Positions 16,711 to 26,329 of a stretch of 64,000 nt of DNA are shown here, one piece after another. Source of the DNA: VRUB01 sp046758085 (GTDB lineage: Bacteria; Pseudomonadota; Gammaproteobacteria; Acidiferrobacterales; SPGG2); assembly GCA_046758085.1 (NCBI GenBank), contig JBHHZP010000001.1, forward strand, positions 1 through 64,000, in the 5' to 3' direction. The translations under genes and the position numbers were made by a program. Below the pieces are notes generated by a model that saw nothing but the letters and a program-made list of their open reading frames with translations, did no database searches and had not been told where the DNA came from. Position 1 is the first letter of the stretch; the number at the start of each line of letters is the position of its first letter.

Positions 16711-17243
16711 TCGGTCCACCCGCTGTTGAGGTGCCAGGCGAGCGATGTGTATGCCACCGGGCGCAATGGTGCCGGCAACGCCTCCACGTCGAGGCTCGCG
16801 CGCACGCTCACATAGTATGTATCCTCGCCGTTAGGGAGCTCATCCAGGGGCAGTTTCAGCTCCTCGAGCGTGCCCATGCCGGCGAGCGCCGCTTGCAGCG
16901 ACGCAAAGCTCTCGACCGCATCAGGCCGGTGCCCGGCGACGAGATACTGGCGCGATAACGCATGGTAACTGATCCCGCGCCGCATTACCCAGCTCTGCAT
17001 GCGACGGTCCCAGATCACCGGCCGCTTGCGGTAGAGACTGATATCAATGATCACGTCGATCGGTATGCCCTTGCTCAAGGCCTCTTCGACCTTGGACGTC
17101 AGCCCCAGTTCCAGGGTCCCCGAGAGCACCAGCTTGCCGTCGGCGACACGCGGTGAGATGCGCGTAACCTTAAAGTCCGCCTGCGCCGGGAGTGCGCTCA
17201 GCACACCGCTGAGGAGCAGCACCGTCAGCCATTTAGCCTGCAT
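16692..17243 (-). CDS. DUF4390 domain-containing protein
   Basis: A 183-residue protein with an N-terminal signal peptide (LTVLLLSGVLSALPAQA) followed by a DUF4390-type domain of beta strands, including FKVTRISPRVADGKLVLSG and ALSRQYLVAGHRPDAVESF. Its place between rsmB and ntrY matches the conserved order of this family in gammaproteobacteria. Function is unknown; being exported and co-transcribed with the NtrY sensor, it may influence signalling. Its 3' end overlaps the start of ntrY. The assignment rests on both pattern and context. Confidence 0.82.
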   Translation of the reverse strand: MQAKWLTVLLLSGVLSALPAQADFKVTRISPRVADGKLVLSGTLELGLTSKVEEALSKGIPIDVIIDISLYRKRPVIWDRRMQSWVMRRGISYHALSRQYLVAGHRPDAVESFASLQAALAGMGTLEELKLPLDELPNGEDTYYVSVRASLDVEALPAPLRPVAYTSLAWHLNSGWTEWYVQH

Positions 17244-17402
17244 TTCTCACCAGCTGCCTACTGTGGGTGCGTATCTGCCCACAGCGCGTTCGGTTGTGTG
17301 CTCAATGCAGTGTAAGCTACGCCTCCGCGCATTTTCTCTCTCGCGCCTTGTCTCGACGGCCATCTCCGCGCCCTCGCGACGATACGCGGTGAGAAATGCA
17401 GG

Positions 17403-18740
17403 CTAGGTCTTTCGCAGGCACGCATAGTAAAACCCATCCATATCCTCCTGTCCCGGCAATATCTGGATACCTGGGGCTCGTGCTATGCCGACGGGCGCGG
17501 CTAATGTCAAAGCCGCCGCATCGCCATGACGGGCCATAAACGCACTGACCTGCTGGTCGTTTTCCGCCGGCAGCACCGAGCACGTCACGTATAAAAGCTT
17601 ACCGCCGCTGGCCAGCAAGGACCACAGCCCATCGAGAATGCGCGCCTGTAAGCGCACCAGGCTCTCCACGACCGCGCGGCTGCAATGCAGCTTAATATCG
17701 GGGTGACGCCGGATCACGCCGCTGCCGGAGCACGGCGCATCCACTAGGATGCGATTGAACGGCACACCGTCCCACCACTTGCTCGGATCGGCGGCGTCAC
17801 CCACGATCACCGCCGCCTCCAGTCGCAGGCGCACGAGGTTCTCATAGACAAGCCGGCGTCGTACCGGCTCCTTGTCGAGTGCCACGATGTGCGCCGTGCC
17901 GGCGCAACGCTCCAGAATGTGTCCGAGCTTGCCGCCGGGAGCGGCGCAGGCGTCGAGCACGCGCTCCCCGGCGTGCACGTCGAGCAACTCGGGCGCTAGC
18001 TGGGCCGCTGCATCCTGTACCGAGACGCGGCCCTCGGCAAAGCCCGGTAGTGCGCTGACCGACACCGGCGTGTCTAGCACCACGGCAGCGCCAAGGCGTG
18101 GCACCGGCGTGGCCCGGAGCCCCGCATCGAGCAAGCACGCCAGGTATTCGTCGCGACTGTTCCGCCGCAAGTTGACCCGCAAGCTCATAGGCGGACGGCG
18201 GTTGTTGGCCTCCACAATCGCCCGGTAGTGATCGGGCCAGCTCCGGTGCAGCGCGTCCAACAGCCAGCGCGGATGGGCACTGGCAAGCATCGGATCGCGG
18301 CGAACCTGTTCGAGAAGTGGCTCCTTGTTGCGCGTGAAGGAGCGCAGGCAGGCGTTCAGCAGCGCCTTGGCCCAGGGTTTACCGAGCACGGTGGTGGCCG
18401 CTACCGTCTCGGCGACTGCGGCGTGGGCCGGTACGCGCATGTGAATCAATTGGTAAAGCCCTACCAGCAGCAAGGCGTGCAGGACCCGGTCGCGGCTCCG
18501 CAGTGGCCGCTCAAGCAACTTACGCGCGATATACTGCAACGGCTGGGCCCAACGCAGCGTACCATAGGCCATTTCCTGCACCAGCGCAGCGGTGGTGGCG
18601 CCGCGCTGGTCGGGCGTAGCCAGGGCGGTTTCAAGGGCCCGGTCGAGCAATCGACTGCCATAGATGACCTGTTCAACCACGCGTGCCGCGGTGGCACGGG
18701 CTTCGCTGGCGGCACTGGGCGCCGTGGGCATAGCCTGCAC
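17403..18740 (-). CDS. rsmB: 16S rRNA m5C967 methyltransferase RsmB
   Basis: A 445-residue enzyme that methylates C967 of 16S rRNA from SAM. An N-terminal NusB-like RNA-binding domain (about 1-150) precedes the Rossmann methyltransferase, which has the SAM motif CAAPGGKLGHILE (near 265). It also has PCSGSGVIRRHPDIK with one catalytic cysteine (near 340) and VTCSVLPAEND with the second (near 390). Its length is normal for RsmB. A start at 18740 or at ATG 18731 is possible. It follows fmt, about 48 bp away, and precedes the DUF4390 gene by 159 bp. Confidence 0.95.
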   Translation of the reverse strand: MQAMPTAPSAASEARATAARVVEQVIYGSRLLDRALETALATPDQRGATTAALVQEMAYGTLRWAQPLQYIARKLLERPLRSRDRVLHALLLVGLYQLIHMRVPAHAAVAETVAATTVLGKPWAKALLNACLRSFTRNKEPLLEQVRRDPMLASAHPRWLLDALHRSWPDHYRAIVEANNRRPPMSLRVNLRRNSRDEYLACLLDAGLRATPVPRLGAAVVLDTPVSVSALPGFAEGRVSVQDAAAQLAPELLDVHAGERVLDACAAPGGKLGHILERCAGTAHIVALDKEPVRRRLVYENLVRLRLEAAVIVGDAADPSKWWDGVPFNRILVDAPCSGSGVIRRHPDIKLHCSRAVVESLVRLQARILDGLWSLLASGGKLLYVTCSVLPAENDQQVSAFMARHGDAAALTLAAPVGIARAPGIQILPGQEDMDGFYYACLRKT

Positions 18741-18787
18741 CGCTTAAACGCCGCACGCCGAGGCGCCGAAAACCTGCGTCGGCAACG

Positions 18788-19726
18788 TCATACCAGGGAT
18801 TCCCCCGCCGTCAGCCGATGGCCATTGATGAAGGCTTGCGCGGTCAACAGCTTGCCTCCCTCGAGCTGCAGCCGTCGAATCACGAGCACGCCATCGCCGG
18901 TGCGCACGCGGATACCATGCTGGTCCGCGCTCAACACCGTCCCCGGTGCGACGTCCTGTCCCCCGCATGCGTCCTCGACCGGCCCGATTTCCCAGATGCG
19001 AAGCTGGCGGTCGCGAAATCGCGTCTGTGCCACAGGCCAGGGATTAAATGCGCGAACCTTACGCGCAAGTACCCGCGCCGGCGCGCTCCAGTCAAGAATG
19101 GCTTCCTCTTTGCGCAACTTGGGGGCGTAGCATGCGCAAGCCCCATCCTGCGGCCGCGGAACGATCTGTCCCTTGGCGAGCTTGCCCAAGGTGTCGAGGA
19201 GCAGCGCCGCCCCCAGCGGCGCCAGTCGATCGTACAAGCTCTGCGCGGTGTCGTCCTCATGCACTGCGAGCTGCTGCTGCGCCAGTAGGTCGCCCGTATC
19301 CATACCTTCGTCCATTTGCATGATGGTGATGCCGGTGATCTCGTCGCCGGCCTCCAGGCTGCGCGCGATAGGTGCGGCACCGCGCCAGCGCGGCAGCAGC
19401 GAGGCGTGAACATTGATACCGCCAAATCGCGGAATTTCCAGGACCGCCGCAGGCAGGATCAGCCCGTAGGCAACCACCACCAGCACCTCGGGGGCCAGGG
19501 CCTTTAGCTGTGATGTCGCCAGCGGGTCGAAATTTGCGGGCTGCAACACCGCCAGCCCCAGCTCCAGCGCCAGCTCCTTGACGGCAGTCATCCTGGGGTG
19601 CCGGCCGCGCCCCGCCGGCCGGTCAGGCTGAGTGTAAACGGCCTGGACCGTGTGCTGCCTCGCTTCAACAAGCGCGCGCAGCGTCGGTACGGCGAAGGCG
19701 GGGGTTCCGGCAAAGACGATGTTCAT
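18788..19726 (-). CDS. fmt: Methionyl-tRNA formyltransferase
   Basis: A 312-residue cytosolic enzyme that formylates initiator Met-tRNA using 10-formyl-tetrahydrofolate. Seen are the N-terminal FAGTPAFAVPTLRALV strand-loop, the catalytic-domain signature GGINVHASLLPRWRGAAPI (near 108, with Asn, His and the SLLPRWRGAAP loop) and ITIMQMDEGMDTGD (with the conserved Asp), followed by the C-terminal tRNA-binding barrel. Length is typical. It usually sits directly after def; here about 540 bp separates it from def, so it may have its own promoter. Confidence 0.96.
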   Translation of the reverse strand: MNIVFAGTPAFAVPTLRALVEARQHTVQAVYTQPDRPAGRGRHPRMTAVKELALELGLAVLQPANFDPLATSQLKALAPEVLVVVAYGLILPAAVLEIPRFGGINVHASLLPRWRGAAPIARSLEAGDEITGITIMQMDEGMDTGDLLAQQQLAVHEDDTAQSLYDRLAPLGAALLLDTLGKLAKGQIVPRPQDGACACYAPKLRKEEAILDWSAPARVLARKVRAFNPWPVAQTRFRDRQLRIWEIGPVEDACGGQDVAPGTVLSADQHGIRVRTGDGVLVIRRLQLEGGKLLTAQAFINGHRLTAGESLV

Positions 19727-20267
19727 GAATCAGGCTCGCTATGAAAGTATTTAAGGTCGGCGCAATAGTAACAAGTAGCAAGTTTGAAGGAACAATCTGC
19801 TAGCATCCACTGCTCCATAAATCCCGCCGTCGCCCAAACCTGACGAGCATTTTCTTCTTAGACATGCGACGCTGCACCCCTGCGTTTCGCCTTGTGCAAC
19901 CGGGCACACTCGCCTTATTTCGGCTCACCCGCCGGAGCCTTGGCAATGCCCCGGTTCACCCGTGGGGAGCTCGTTCGGGCGGGAAAACCGCCAGGGGCAC
20001 TTTTTCTTCCTCGGCCTCACCTCCGTAGGCGACGGTCTCGGACATAAATGCTCGTCATGTCTCCACCGGGGCCGACTGGAAACGCTTTGCTAGTCTTGAA
20101 AGGTTACAGGAACGCCGCGCCGAGGCTTGTGCGACGGCGGTGACTAACAAGATCTGTTTTTCTACGTTGTAACTTGCAAGGAGGTGCTTTTTCAGGCCCC
20201 GCGTGCGGCTGTGCGCAATCTGTGACCGCGATCTTCCGCCGCTGTCTCAGGCAGCGGGCGCAGGGCC
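19727..20267. other. Non-coding interruption between def and fmt, with structured segment
   Basis: No gene is convincing in this 541-bp gap between two genes that are normally adjacent. From 19922 to 20005 several perfect stems nest: GGCTC with GAGCC (19922-19926 with 19935-19939); TGCCCC (19947-19952) with GGGGCA (19994-19999); and GGCGG-GAAAA-CCGCC (19978-19992) inside the latter. A CACTTTTTCTT tail follows. On the plus strand this resembles a small structured RNA ending in a terminator. RNase P, tmRNA, SRP RNA and known riboswitch signatures were not matched. Confidence 0.4.
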
Positions 20268-20771
20268 TTACATTGCCAGACGTTGTTGCTTTTCGAGCTT
20301 CTTGCGAACACGCTGTTGTTTGAGGCGAGACAGATAATCGACAAACAGCTTGCCCTCGAGATGGTCAATCTCGTGCTGGATGCAGGTGGCCAGCAAGGCG
20401 CTCGTTTGGAGCTCGAATGTTTTGCCGTCGCGAGCTTGGGCGCGCACCGTGATGCGCTCGGCTCGAGTCACGCTATCGTAGATTCCGGGGACCGAGAGAC
20501 AGCCCTCTTCCAGAGTCTGTTCGCCCTCGTGGGTAATGATTTCGGGGTTGACGAACACCCGCAGGTCGTTCTTGGTTTCGGAAATGTCGATCACGATAAC
20601 CCGCTGTACCACGTCCACCTGTGGGGCAGCGAGGCCAATACCCGGAGCGTCGTACATGGTCTCCGCCATGTCATCGATCAACGTCCGGATCTCGTCGTCG
20701 ACGCGTTCGACAGGCTGCGCGATACGGCGCAAGCGCGGATCGGGATAGTGCAGGATTTTGCGTATCGCCAT
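20268..20771 (-). CDS. def: Peptide deformylase
   Basis: A 167-residue metalloenzyme removing the N-formyl group from nascent proteins, the step after formylation by Fmt. All three signature motifs are present: GIGLAAPQV (about 45-53), EGCLSVPG (about 88-95, with the metal-ligand Cys) and QHEIDHLEG (about 131-139, with two metal-ligand His and the catalytic Glu). Length is normal, and the C-terminus is basic, as common in this type. It points away from the LysM gene, giving a divergent promoter region of about 175 bp. Confidence 0.97.
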   Translation of the reverse strand: MAIRKILHYPDPRLRRIAQPVERVDDEIRTLIDDMAETMYDAPGIGLAAPQVDVVQRVIVIDISETKNDLRVFVNPEIITHEGEQTLEEGCLSVPGIYDSVTRAERITVRAQARDGKTFELQTSALLATCIQHEIDHLEGKLFVDYLSRLKQQRVRKKLEKQQRLAM

Positions 20772-20945
20772 CAGTGGCCTTTTACATCTTTAGTCGAGCA
20801 GCTTAGTTGCGGTTGTTGCGAAAGCGGTTTACGATTAAATCGGATGTTATTGAATTACAATACGAATTTCCACATATCGCCATTGGCGGGGCTCACTATT
20901 ATGGACTACACTCATCGGCAAAGATTAAAGCGAAATATAGATAAC

Positions 20946-22118
20946 ATGTCAGCCCCCAGGAACCTATTGTTCAGCTTGCTCGTCGCCGCGGCCGTCGCAT
21001 TGCCCGGGCTTGGCCTCGGGCAGAATCAACAGGTCGAGGTGGTGCAGAGCGGCGACGTGGTACAGCTCAAGCCCGATCACCCCACGCGCTACACCGTGGT
21101 CAAGGGCGACACCCTGTGGGACATCGCCAGCCGCTTTCTGCAAAGCCCGTGGCACTGGCCGCGGATCTGGACTATCAACGAGCAGATCGCTAATCCCCAT
21201 TTGATTTACCCGGGCGACGTGCTGGTGTTGCGATTCGTCGAGGGGCGGCCCCAGGTGACGGTGGCCGAGCGCGTGGCGCCGGTAGCGCCGGTGGCGGAGG
21301 TGCCGCGTGAATTGCCTCCCAAGGAGACTGAAAAAGCGATCGTGCGGGAGTTCGTGGGCGTGAGCGGCGCGCCGGGTGGGCGGGTAACGAAGCTCTCGCC
21401 CAGAATTGTGAGCATGCCGCTGGCAGAACCGATTCCGACGATTTCTCCCGAGGTCATCCTGCCGTTCTTGACCAAGCCCCTGGTAGTCGACAATACGCAG
21501 ATGAAGCGGGCGGGGTACGTTACCATCGGGCTCGATGACCGCATCGCGTTGGGCGACCAGAGTGAGTTCTACGCACGCCGTGTGCCCGAGTCGGAGGCCG
21601 AGATCTACCAGCTGTTTCGCAAGGGCAAGCTCATCAAGGACCCCGGCACCAAGAAAAAGCTGGGCCACGAGGCCATTTATCTCGGCGATGCCTTGATGCT
21701 GGAGCGCGGCGACCCGTCGAAGTTGATCGTAACCCTGGTGAAAGAGGAAATCCTCCCTACTGATGACCTGTTGGTTGCCCCGGCCAGGGCGCCGTTGCCG
21801 TATTTTTTCCCGCATGCGCCCGATCAGGAGGTGCACGGACAAATCCTGACCGCGTTAAACGCGGTGGAGGAGATGGGTACGTTTTCCGTCGTGAGTGTCA
21901 ACCTCGGCACCAAGGATGGTATGGAGCCGGGGCATGTGTTGCGCATCATGCGTGAGGCGGGCAAGCGCAAGGATCCGGTGACCCACAAGAAGTACAAGCT
22001 GCCCGCAGAGCCGTCCGGCCTGTTGATGCTGTTCCGTACATTTGATCAGGTCAGCTACGGGCTCATTATCAATTCCACCCGCCCCATCCATCTGTTGGAT
22101 GCAGTAGTAACTCCCTGA
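20946..22118 (+). CDS. LysM peptidoglycan-binding protein
   Basis: A 390-residue exported protein. A signal peptide (LLFSLLVAAAVALPGLGLG) leads to one LysM domain at about residues 52-100, beginning YTVVKGDTLWDIASRFL and ending NPHLIYPGDVLVL, which binds glycan strands. The rest is a long, mainly beta-rich tail (about 290 residues) with no recognised domain. The start at 20946 is chosen so the signal peptide is N-terminal; an ATG at 20901 would add 15 charged residues. The longer open frame back to 20283 is the shadow of def. Such genes commonly sit directly upstream of dprA in gammaproteobacteria, as here (29 bp). Confidence 0.85.
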   Translation: MSAPRNLLFSLLVAAAVALPGLGLGQNQQVEVVQSGDVVQLKPDHPTRYTVVKGDTLWDIASRFLQSPWHWPRIWTINEQIANPHLIYPGDVLVLRFVEGRPQVTVAERVAPVAPVAEVPRELPPKETEKAIVREFVGVSGAPGGRVTKLSPRIVSMPLAEPIPTISPEVILPFLTKPLVVDNTQMKRAGYVTIGLDDRIALGDQSEFYARRVPESEAEIYQLFRKGKLIKDPGTKKKLGHEAIYLGDALMLERGDPSKLIVTLVKEEILPTDDLLVAPARAPLPYFFPHAPDQEVHGQILTALNAVEEMGTFSVVSVNLGTKDGMEPGHVLRIMREAGKRKDPVTHKKYKLPAEPSGLLMLFRTFDQVSYGLIINSTRPIHLLDAVVTP

Positions 22119-22147
22119 AAGAGCCTGGCCCGCCGGGGATCGGGAGA

Positions 22148-23251
22148 GTGAATCCGCACGCGTTGCGCTGCTGGTCGACCCTGCACCGAGTCCCCGGACT
22201 CGGTGCGCACGCCGTCGCCGCCCTGCTCGAGGAGCTGGGTAGCGTCGAGGCGATCTTCGAAGCCCCGCGGTCGCAACTGGAGAGTCTTCTTGGCCGCGCG
22301 GCCGGGCAGATCGACGCTATCCTTACGGGGCCAGATGCGCAGGCGTTGGAGCAGGATCTCGCCTGGTTGGCGCAGCCCAGCCACCATATCCTGACCTTAA
22401 CCGATGCCGATTATCCGCGCCTGCTGCGCGAAACCGCCCAGCCCCCGATCCTGCTGTTCGTTGTGGGAGACAAGAACGTTCTCGCCCGTCCGCAACTGGC
22501 CGTGGTCGGCAGCCGCAATGCGACCCCCGGCGGCGTGGCCAATGCCATGGCGCTTGCGGGCAGGCTGGCACGCGCGGGGCTGGCCATTACCAGTGGGCTG
22601 GCACTCGGTATCGATGGCGCCGCCCACCGCGGCGCACTGGATGCCGGTGGGCGCAGCGTCGCAGTGCTAGGGACGGGAGTGGACCACATCTATCCTGCGC
22701 GCCATCGCGAGCTTGCCGGCCGGATCGCGGCAAATGGCGCGGTGATTTCGGAGTTTCCGCTCGGTACGCCCCCCAAGGGCGAGAACTTCCCGCGACGAAA
22801 CCGAATCATCAGCGGGCTTAGTCTCGGTACACTGGTCGTAGAGGCGGCGATGCAAAGCGGCTCGCTAATCACCGCACGTTTCGCGCTGGAGCAAGGGCGC
22901 GAGGTGTTCGCAGTACCTGGATCGATTCACTCGCCGCAAGCACGCGGCTGTCATGCGTTGATTCGCCAAGGCGCCAAGCTTGTGGAAACGGCCCAAGACA
23001 TAATCGAGGAACTTGGCTCGCTGGCGCAGTGGGTAAAGCAAACCCTTGAGGAAAACCGGGACATTACAACCACGCCAGAGAACCCCCGCACTGCAGAGTT
23101 ACTGCGCCACATCGGTTATGATCCGGTAAGCATCGACATGCTGGTAGAGCGCAGCGGATTGACGGCAGAATATATTTCCTCCATGCTTCTCGAAATGGAG
23201 CTACAAGGCATCGTCGAGGCGTGTCCGGGCGGAACCTACATGCGCGTTTGA
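22148..23251 (+). CDS. dprA: DNA-processing protein DprA
   Basis: A 367-residue protein that binds incoming single-stranded DNA and helps load RecA during natural transformation. The Rossmann-like domain shows AVVGSRNATPGG, then ITSGLALGIDGAAHRGAL and SVAVLGTGVDHIYPARH, then the PPKGENFPRRNRIISGLS loop. A C-terminal winged-helix (DML1-like) domain is seen in YDPVSIDMLVERSGL. Start is GTG 22148, preceded by GGGAGA. It follows the LysM gene closely and precedes the smg-like gene by 16 bp. Family activity is known; competence in this organism is inferred. Confidence 0.96.
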   Translation: MNPHALRCWSTLHRVPGLGAHAVAALLEELGSVEAIFEAPRSQLESLLGRAAGQIDAILTGPDAQALEQDLAWLAQPSHHILTLTDADYPRLLRETAQPPILLFVVGDKNVLARPQLAVVGSRNATPGGVANAMALAGRLARAGLAITSGLALGIDGAAHRGALDAGGRSVAVLGTGVDHIYPARHRELAGRIAANGAVISEFPLGTPPKGENFPRRNRIISGLSLGTLVVEAAMQSGSLITARFALEQGREVFAVPGSIHSPQARGCHALIRQGAKLVETAQDIIEELGSLAQWVKQTLEENRDITTTPENPRTAELLRHIGYDPVSIDMLVERSGLTAEYISSMLLEMELQGIVEACPGGTYMRV

Positions 23252-23270
23252 TTGCTGATAAGGACGATTG

Positions 23271-23753
23271 ATGAAAGAGAATGTGTTTGACGTCTTGATG
23301 TATCTGTTCGAGAACTATATGGACGAAGACCCCGAGGTTGACCGGGACCAAGAGGCCTTGACCAGCGAGTTGACTCAAGCGGGTTTTCCCAAGGGAGAGA
23401 TCAGCAAGGCCTTCTCGTGGTTGGAGGGATTATCAGATTTGCGCGAGCAGGACACGACATTACTTCAAGGGAGCACACCAGGCTCGGTGCGGCATTACTC
23501 GGAGCGAGAACGAACCAAGATCAGCTCTGAGTGCAGGGGATTTATTTTTTCCATGGAGCAGCGTGGCGTGCTTGATGCAAAGACGCGCGAAATGGTTATC
23601 GATCGGACTATGGCGCTGGGTGCGACAGAGATCGAGCTGGAACAATTAAAATGGATTATACTTCTTGTGCTATTCAACCAGCCTGAGCAGGAACAGGCTT
23701 ATGCCGTGTTCGAAGATATGGTATTTGAGGAAACACGGCGAGATCTGCATTGA
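23271..23753 (+). CDS. smg: Smg (DUF494) family protein
   Basis: A 160-residue protein of the Smg/DUF494 family, found downstream of dprA in many gammaproteobacteria and of uncertain role. It starts MKENVFDVLMYLFENYMDED and has the acidic helix GFPKGEISKAFSWLEGL and the C-terminal LEQLKWIILLVLFNQP region typical of the family. The ATG at 23271 follows AAGGA; an adjacent TTG three bases upstream is less likely. The gene is 16 bp downstream of dprA, so co-translated. Confidence 0.9.
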   Translation: MKENVFDVLMYLFENYMDEDPEVDRDQEALTSELTQAGFPKGEISKAFSWLEGLSDLREQDTTLLQGSTPGSVRHYSERERTKISSECRGFIFSMEQRGVLDAKTREMVIDRTMALGATEIELEQLKWIILLVLFNQPEQEQAYAVFEDMVFEETRRDLH

Positions 23754-23991
23754 GAAGCCTCCCACCGATCTTCGGTAACTGATTGAATTCTCCCCCAACA
23801 TTTAACGGGTCTTGACAAACTACGCGGGATATCGTGGACAATTCGCGTTCAGCGTGAGCACGATCTAAGCTTCAAACAGGATGTTGATAAATCTGTTATG
23901 CGATTTCGATACGCCATGCCCAAACCGGCCGGGCGCAGGACCGGCGTGCTTGGTGTAGTTCCGAGCACGCAATACGAGGACTAGCAGCTCG

Positions 23992-26277
23992 ATGACAAAG
24001 CACCTCATAGTTGTCGAATCTCCGGCCAAGGCGAAGACCATGACGAAATATCTTGGGGACGGGTTTGCTGCGCTTGCCTCTTACGGGCACGTTCGTGATT
24101 TGATCCCGAAGCAGGGTGCAGTGGATACCGAAAACAGCTTCGAAATGAAGTACGATTTGATCGAGAAAAACAAAAAGCACGTCGACGCTATTGCTAAGGC
24201 CATGAAAAAAGCCGACGCCCTATATCTCGCGACAGACCCTGACCGGGAGGGTGAAGCAATTTCCTGGCACCTCTACGAGATACTGAAGGAACGTGGGGCA
24301 CTGGACAGCAAGCCTGTGCACCGCGTGGAGTTCTACGAGATCACGAAGCGTGCCATCCAGGAGGCCATCAAGCACCCCCGCGAGCTCTCCACAAACCTGA
24401 TCAACGCGCAGCAGGCGCGGCGCGCGCTGGATTATCTGGTCGGCTTCAATCTTTCGCCGTTACTGTGGAAAAAGGTGCGACGCGGCCTGTCCGCCGGTCG
24501 GGTGCAAAGCCCCGCACTGCGCATGATCGTCGAGCGCGAGCAGGAGATCGAGCGGTTCAAGACGCGCGAGTACTGGAGCATAGAGGCCGATGCCGAGGCC
24601 AAGGATAAGCCGGTGGTGGCGAAGCTGACCCATTTTGCCGGACAAAAGCTCGAGCAGTTTTCCATCGGTAACAGGGAACGGGCGAACGAGATCAAGTCGA
24701 CCCTGCGCAAAGCCGCGCGCGGCCGGCTGCTGGTCGTTACGGTCGACAAGAAACAGCGCAAGCGCAACCCATCGCCGCCGTTTACGACCTCCACGCTGCA
24801 GCAGGAGGCCTCGCGCAAGCTCGGGTTTGGCGCACAGCGCACCATGCGCATTGCACAGCAGCTGTACGAGGGCGTGGAAATCGAGGGTGAAACCGTCGGC
24901 CTGATCACCTACATGCGCACCGATTCGGTGAACCTGGCGGCAGAGGGCGTGCAGGAGATTCGTGAGCTTATTCGCGAGCGCTACGGCGAGGAGAATCTGC
25001 CCGAAGCGCCGCAGGTGTATAAGAGCAAATCAAAGAACGCGCAAGAGGCGCACGAAGGCATTCGTCCTACTTCGGCATGGCGCACGCCGGAGAAGGTAAA
25101 GCCGTTTGTAAAGCCGGAGCAGCTCAAGCTCTACGACCTCATTTGGAAGCGCACCATCGCGTGCCAGATGGTTCATGCCACCTTGGATACGGTGGCGATT
25201 GATTTGCAAGCCGGCGAGGGCAATATTTTCCGGGCGACCGGCTCCACTGTGGTTAAGCCAGGATTTATGACCGTTTATCAGGAAGGGCGCGATGACACTG
25301 CGGCCTCCGAGGAAGAACAGGGAATGTTGCCGGTGCTTGAGAAGGGTGAGTCCGTTAAGCTCGTAAAGATACGCGGCGAACAGCACTTCACCGAGCCACC
25401 ACCGCGTTACACGGAGGCGAGCTTGGTGAAGGCGTTGGAGGCCTACGGTATCGGCCGCCCCTCCACCTATGCCAGCATTATCTCGACGTTGCTGCAGCGC
25501 GAGTACGTGACGCTTGACAAGCGCCGATTTCAGCCGACAGATGTCGGGCGGGTGGTGAATAAGTTCTTGTCGGAGCACTTCGAGCATTATGTTGACTACG
25601 AGTTTACCGCCCGACTCGAAGATGACCTGGATGCTATTTCCCGCGGCGAGAAGCAATGGAAACCGTTGCTCAAAGAGTTCTGGAAGGACTTCAAAAGCCA
25701 GGTCGATACCAAGGAGCACGTGGAGCGCCCGGGTGTCGAGTTGCTGGAGGAGAAATGTCCAAAATGTGACAAACCGCTGGCGAAGCGGCTTGGCCGCAAC
25801 GGCTACTTCATCGGCTGTACCGGTTATCCGGATTGCAATTACACCCGTAACATCGATGACACTGCCGGAGAGAACAATGAGCCGCAGATTGTGGAGGGGC
25901 GCAAGTGTCCGAAATGCGAGTCGGATCTTGTGATCAAACGCGGGCGCTATGGAAAGTTCATCGGCTGCAGCAATTACCCCAATTGCAAGCACATGGAGCC
26001 ACTGGAAAAGCCCGAGGACATGGGTGTGAGATGTCCCGAGTGTGATCAGGGAAATATGCTAAAGCGCAAATCCCGCTACGGCAAGGTATTCTACTCTTGT
26101 GCTCGTTATCCGGATTGCAAATACGCAGTGTGGAATCTACCGGTCGCCGAGTCTTGTCCGAAATGCGGCCACAAGATGTTGACCATCAAGACTACGAAAC
26201 GGCGTGGCACGGAGAAGGTGTGTCCCCAGAAGGAATGCAATTACGCTGAACCATTTGCATCGCCAGCCGTAAACTAG
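23992..26277 (+). CDS. topA: DNA topoisomerase I
   Basis: A 761-residue type IA topoisomerase that relaxes negative supercoils. It begins with the Toprim domain (HLIVVESPAKAK with the catalytic Glu, and ATDPDREGEAISWHL near 80). The active-site tyrosine lies in ITYMRTDSVN (near 306). The C-terminus carries four cysteine-pair zinc-ribbon-like modules (each a CPKC or CPEC pair followed by a second cysteine pair), where E. coli has three zinc fingers. A TTGACA at 23812 with a loose GACAAT 19 bp downstream is a possible promoter. A non-coding gap of about 238 bp precedes it, after smg. Confidence 0.97.
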   Translation: MTKHLIVVESPAKAKTMTKYLGDGFAALASYGHVRDLIPKQGAVDTENSFEMKYDLIEKNKKHVDAIAKAMKKADALYLATDPDREGEAISWHLYEILKERGALDSKPVHRVEFYEITKRAIQEAIKHPRELSTNLINAQQARRALDYLVGFNLSPLLWKKVRRGLSAGRVQSPALRMIVEREQEIERFKTREYWSIEADAEAKDKPVVAKLTHFAGQKLEQFSIGNRERANEIKSTLRKAARGRLLVVTVDKKQRKRNPSPPFTTSTLQQEASRKLGFGAQRTMRIAQQLYEGVEIEGETVGLITYMRTDSVNLAAEGVQEIRELIRERYGEENLPEAPQVYKSKSKNAQEAHEGIRPTSAWRTPEKVKPFVKPEQLKLYDLIWKRTIACQMVHATLDTVAIDLQAGEGNIFRATGSTVVKPGFMTVYQEGRDDTAASEEEQGMLPVLEKGESVKLVKIRGEQHFTEPPPRYTEASLVKALEAYGIGRPSTYASIISTLLQREYVTLDKRRFQPTDVGRVVNKFLSEHFEHYVDYEFTARLEDDLDAISRGEKQWKPLLKEFWKDFKSQVDTKEHVERPGVELLEEKCPKCDKPLAKRLGRNGYFIGCTGYPDCNYTRNIDDTAGENNEPQIVEGRKCPKCESDLVIKRGRYGKFIGCSNYPNCKHMEPLEKPEDMGVRCPECDQGNMLKRKSRYGKVFYSCARYPDCKYAVWNLPVAESCPKCGHKMLTIKTTKRRGTEKVCPQKECNYAEPFASPAVN

Positions 26278-26329
26278 TACATCGCTCCGAACAACACGCG
26301 GCGGTTGCGTCAATCCGGCAGTCACGAAG

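Noticed and set aside
19727..20267. RNase P RNA, tmRNA or SRP RNA in the def-fmt gap
   Set aside because: No conserved core sequences (RNase P GAGGAAAGTC-type, tmRNA tag frame, SRP GGAA tetraloop motif) were seen on either strand.
20283..20945. N-terminal extension of the LysM protein frame
   Set aside because: It lies antisense over def and has no signal peptide at its start; the true signal peptide begins at 20946.
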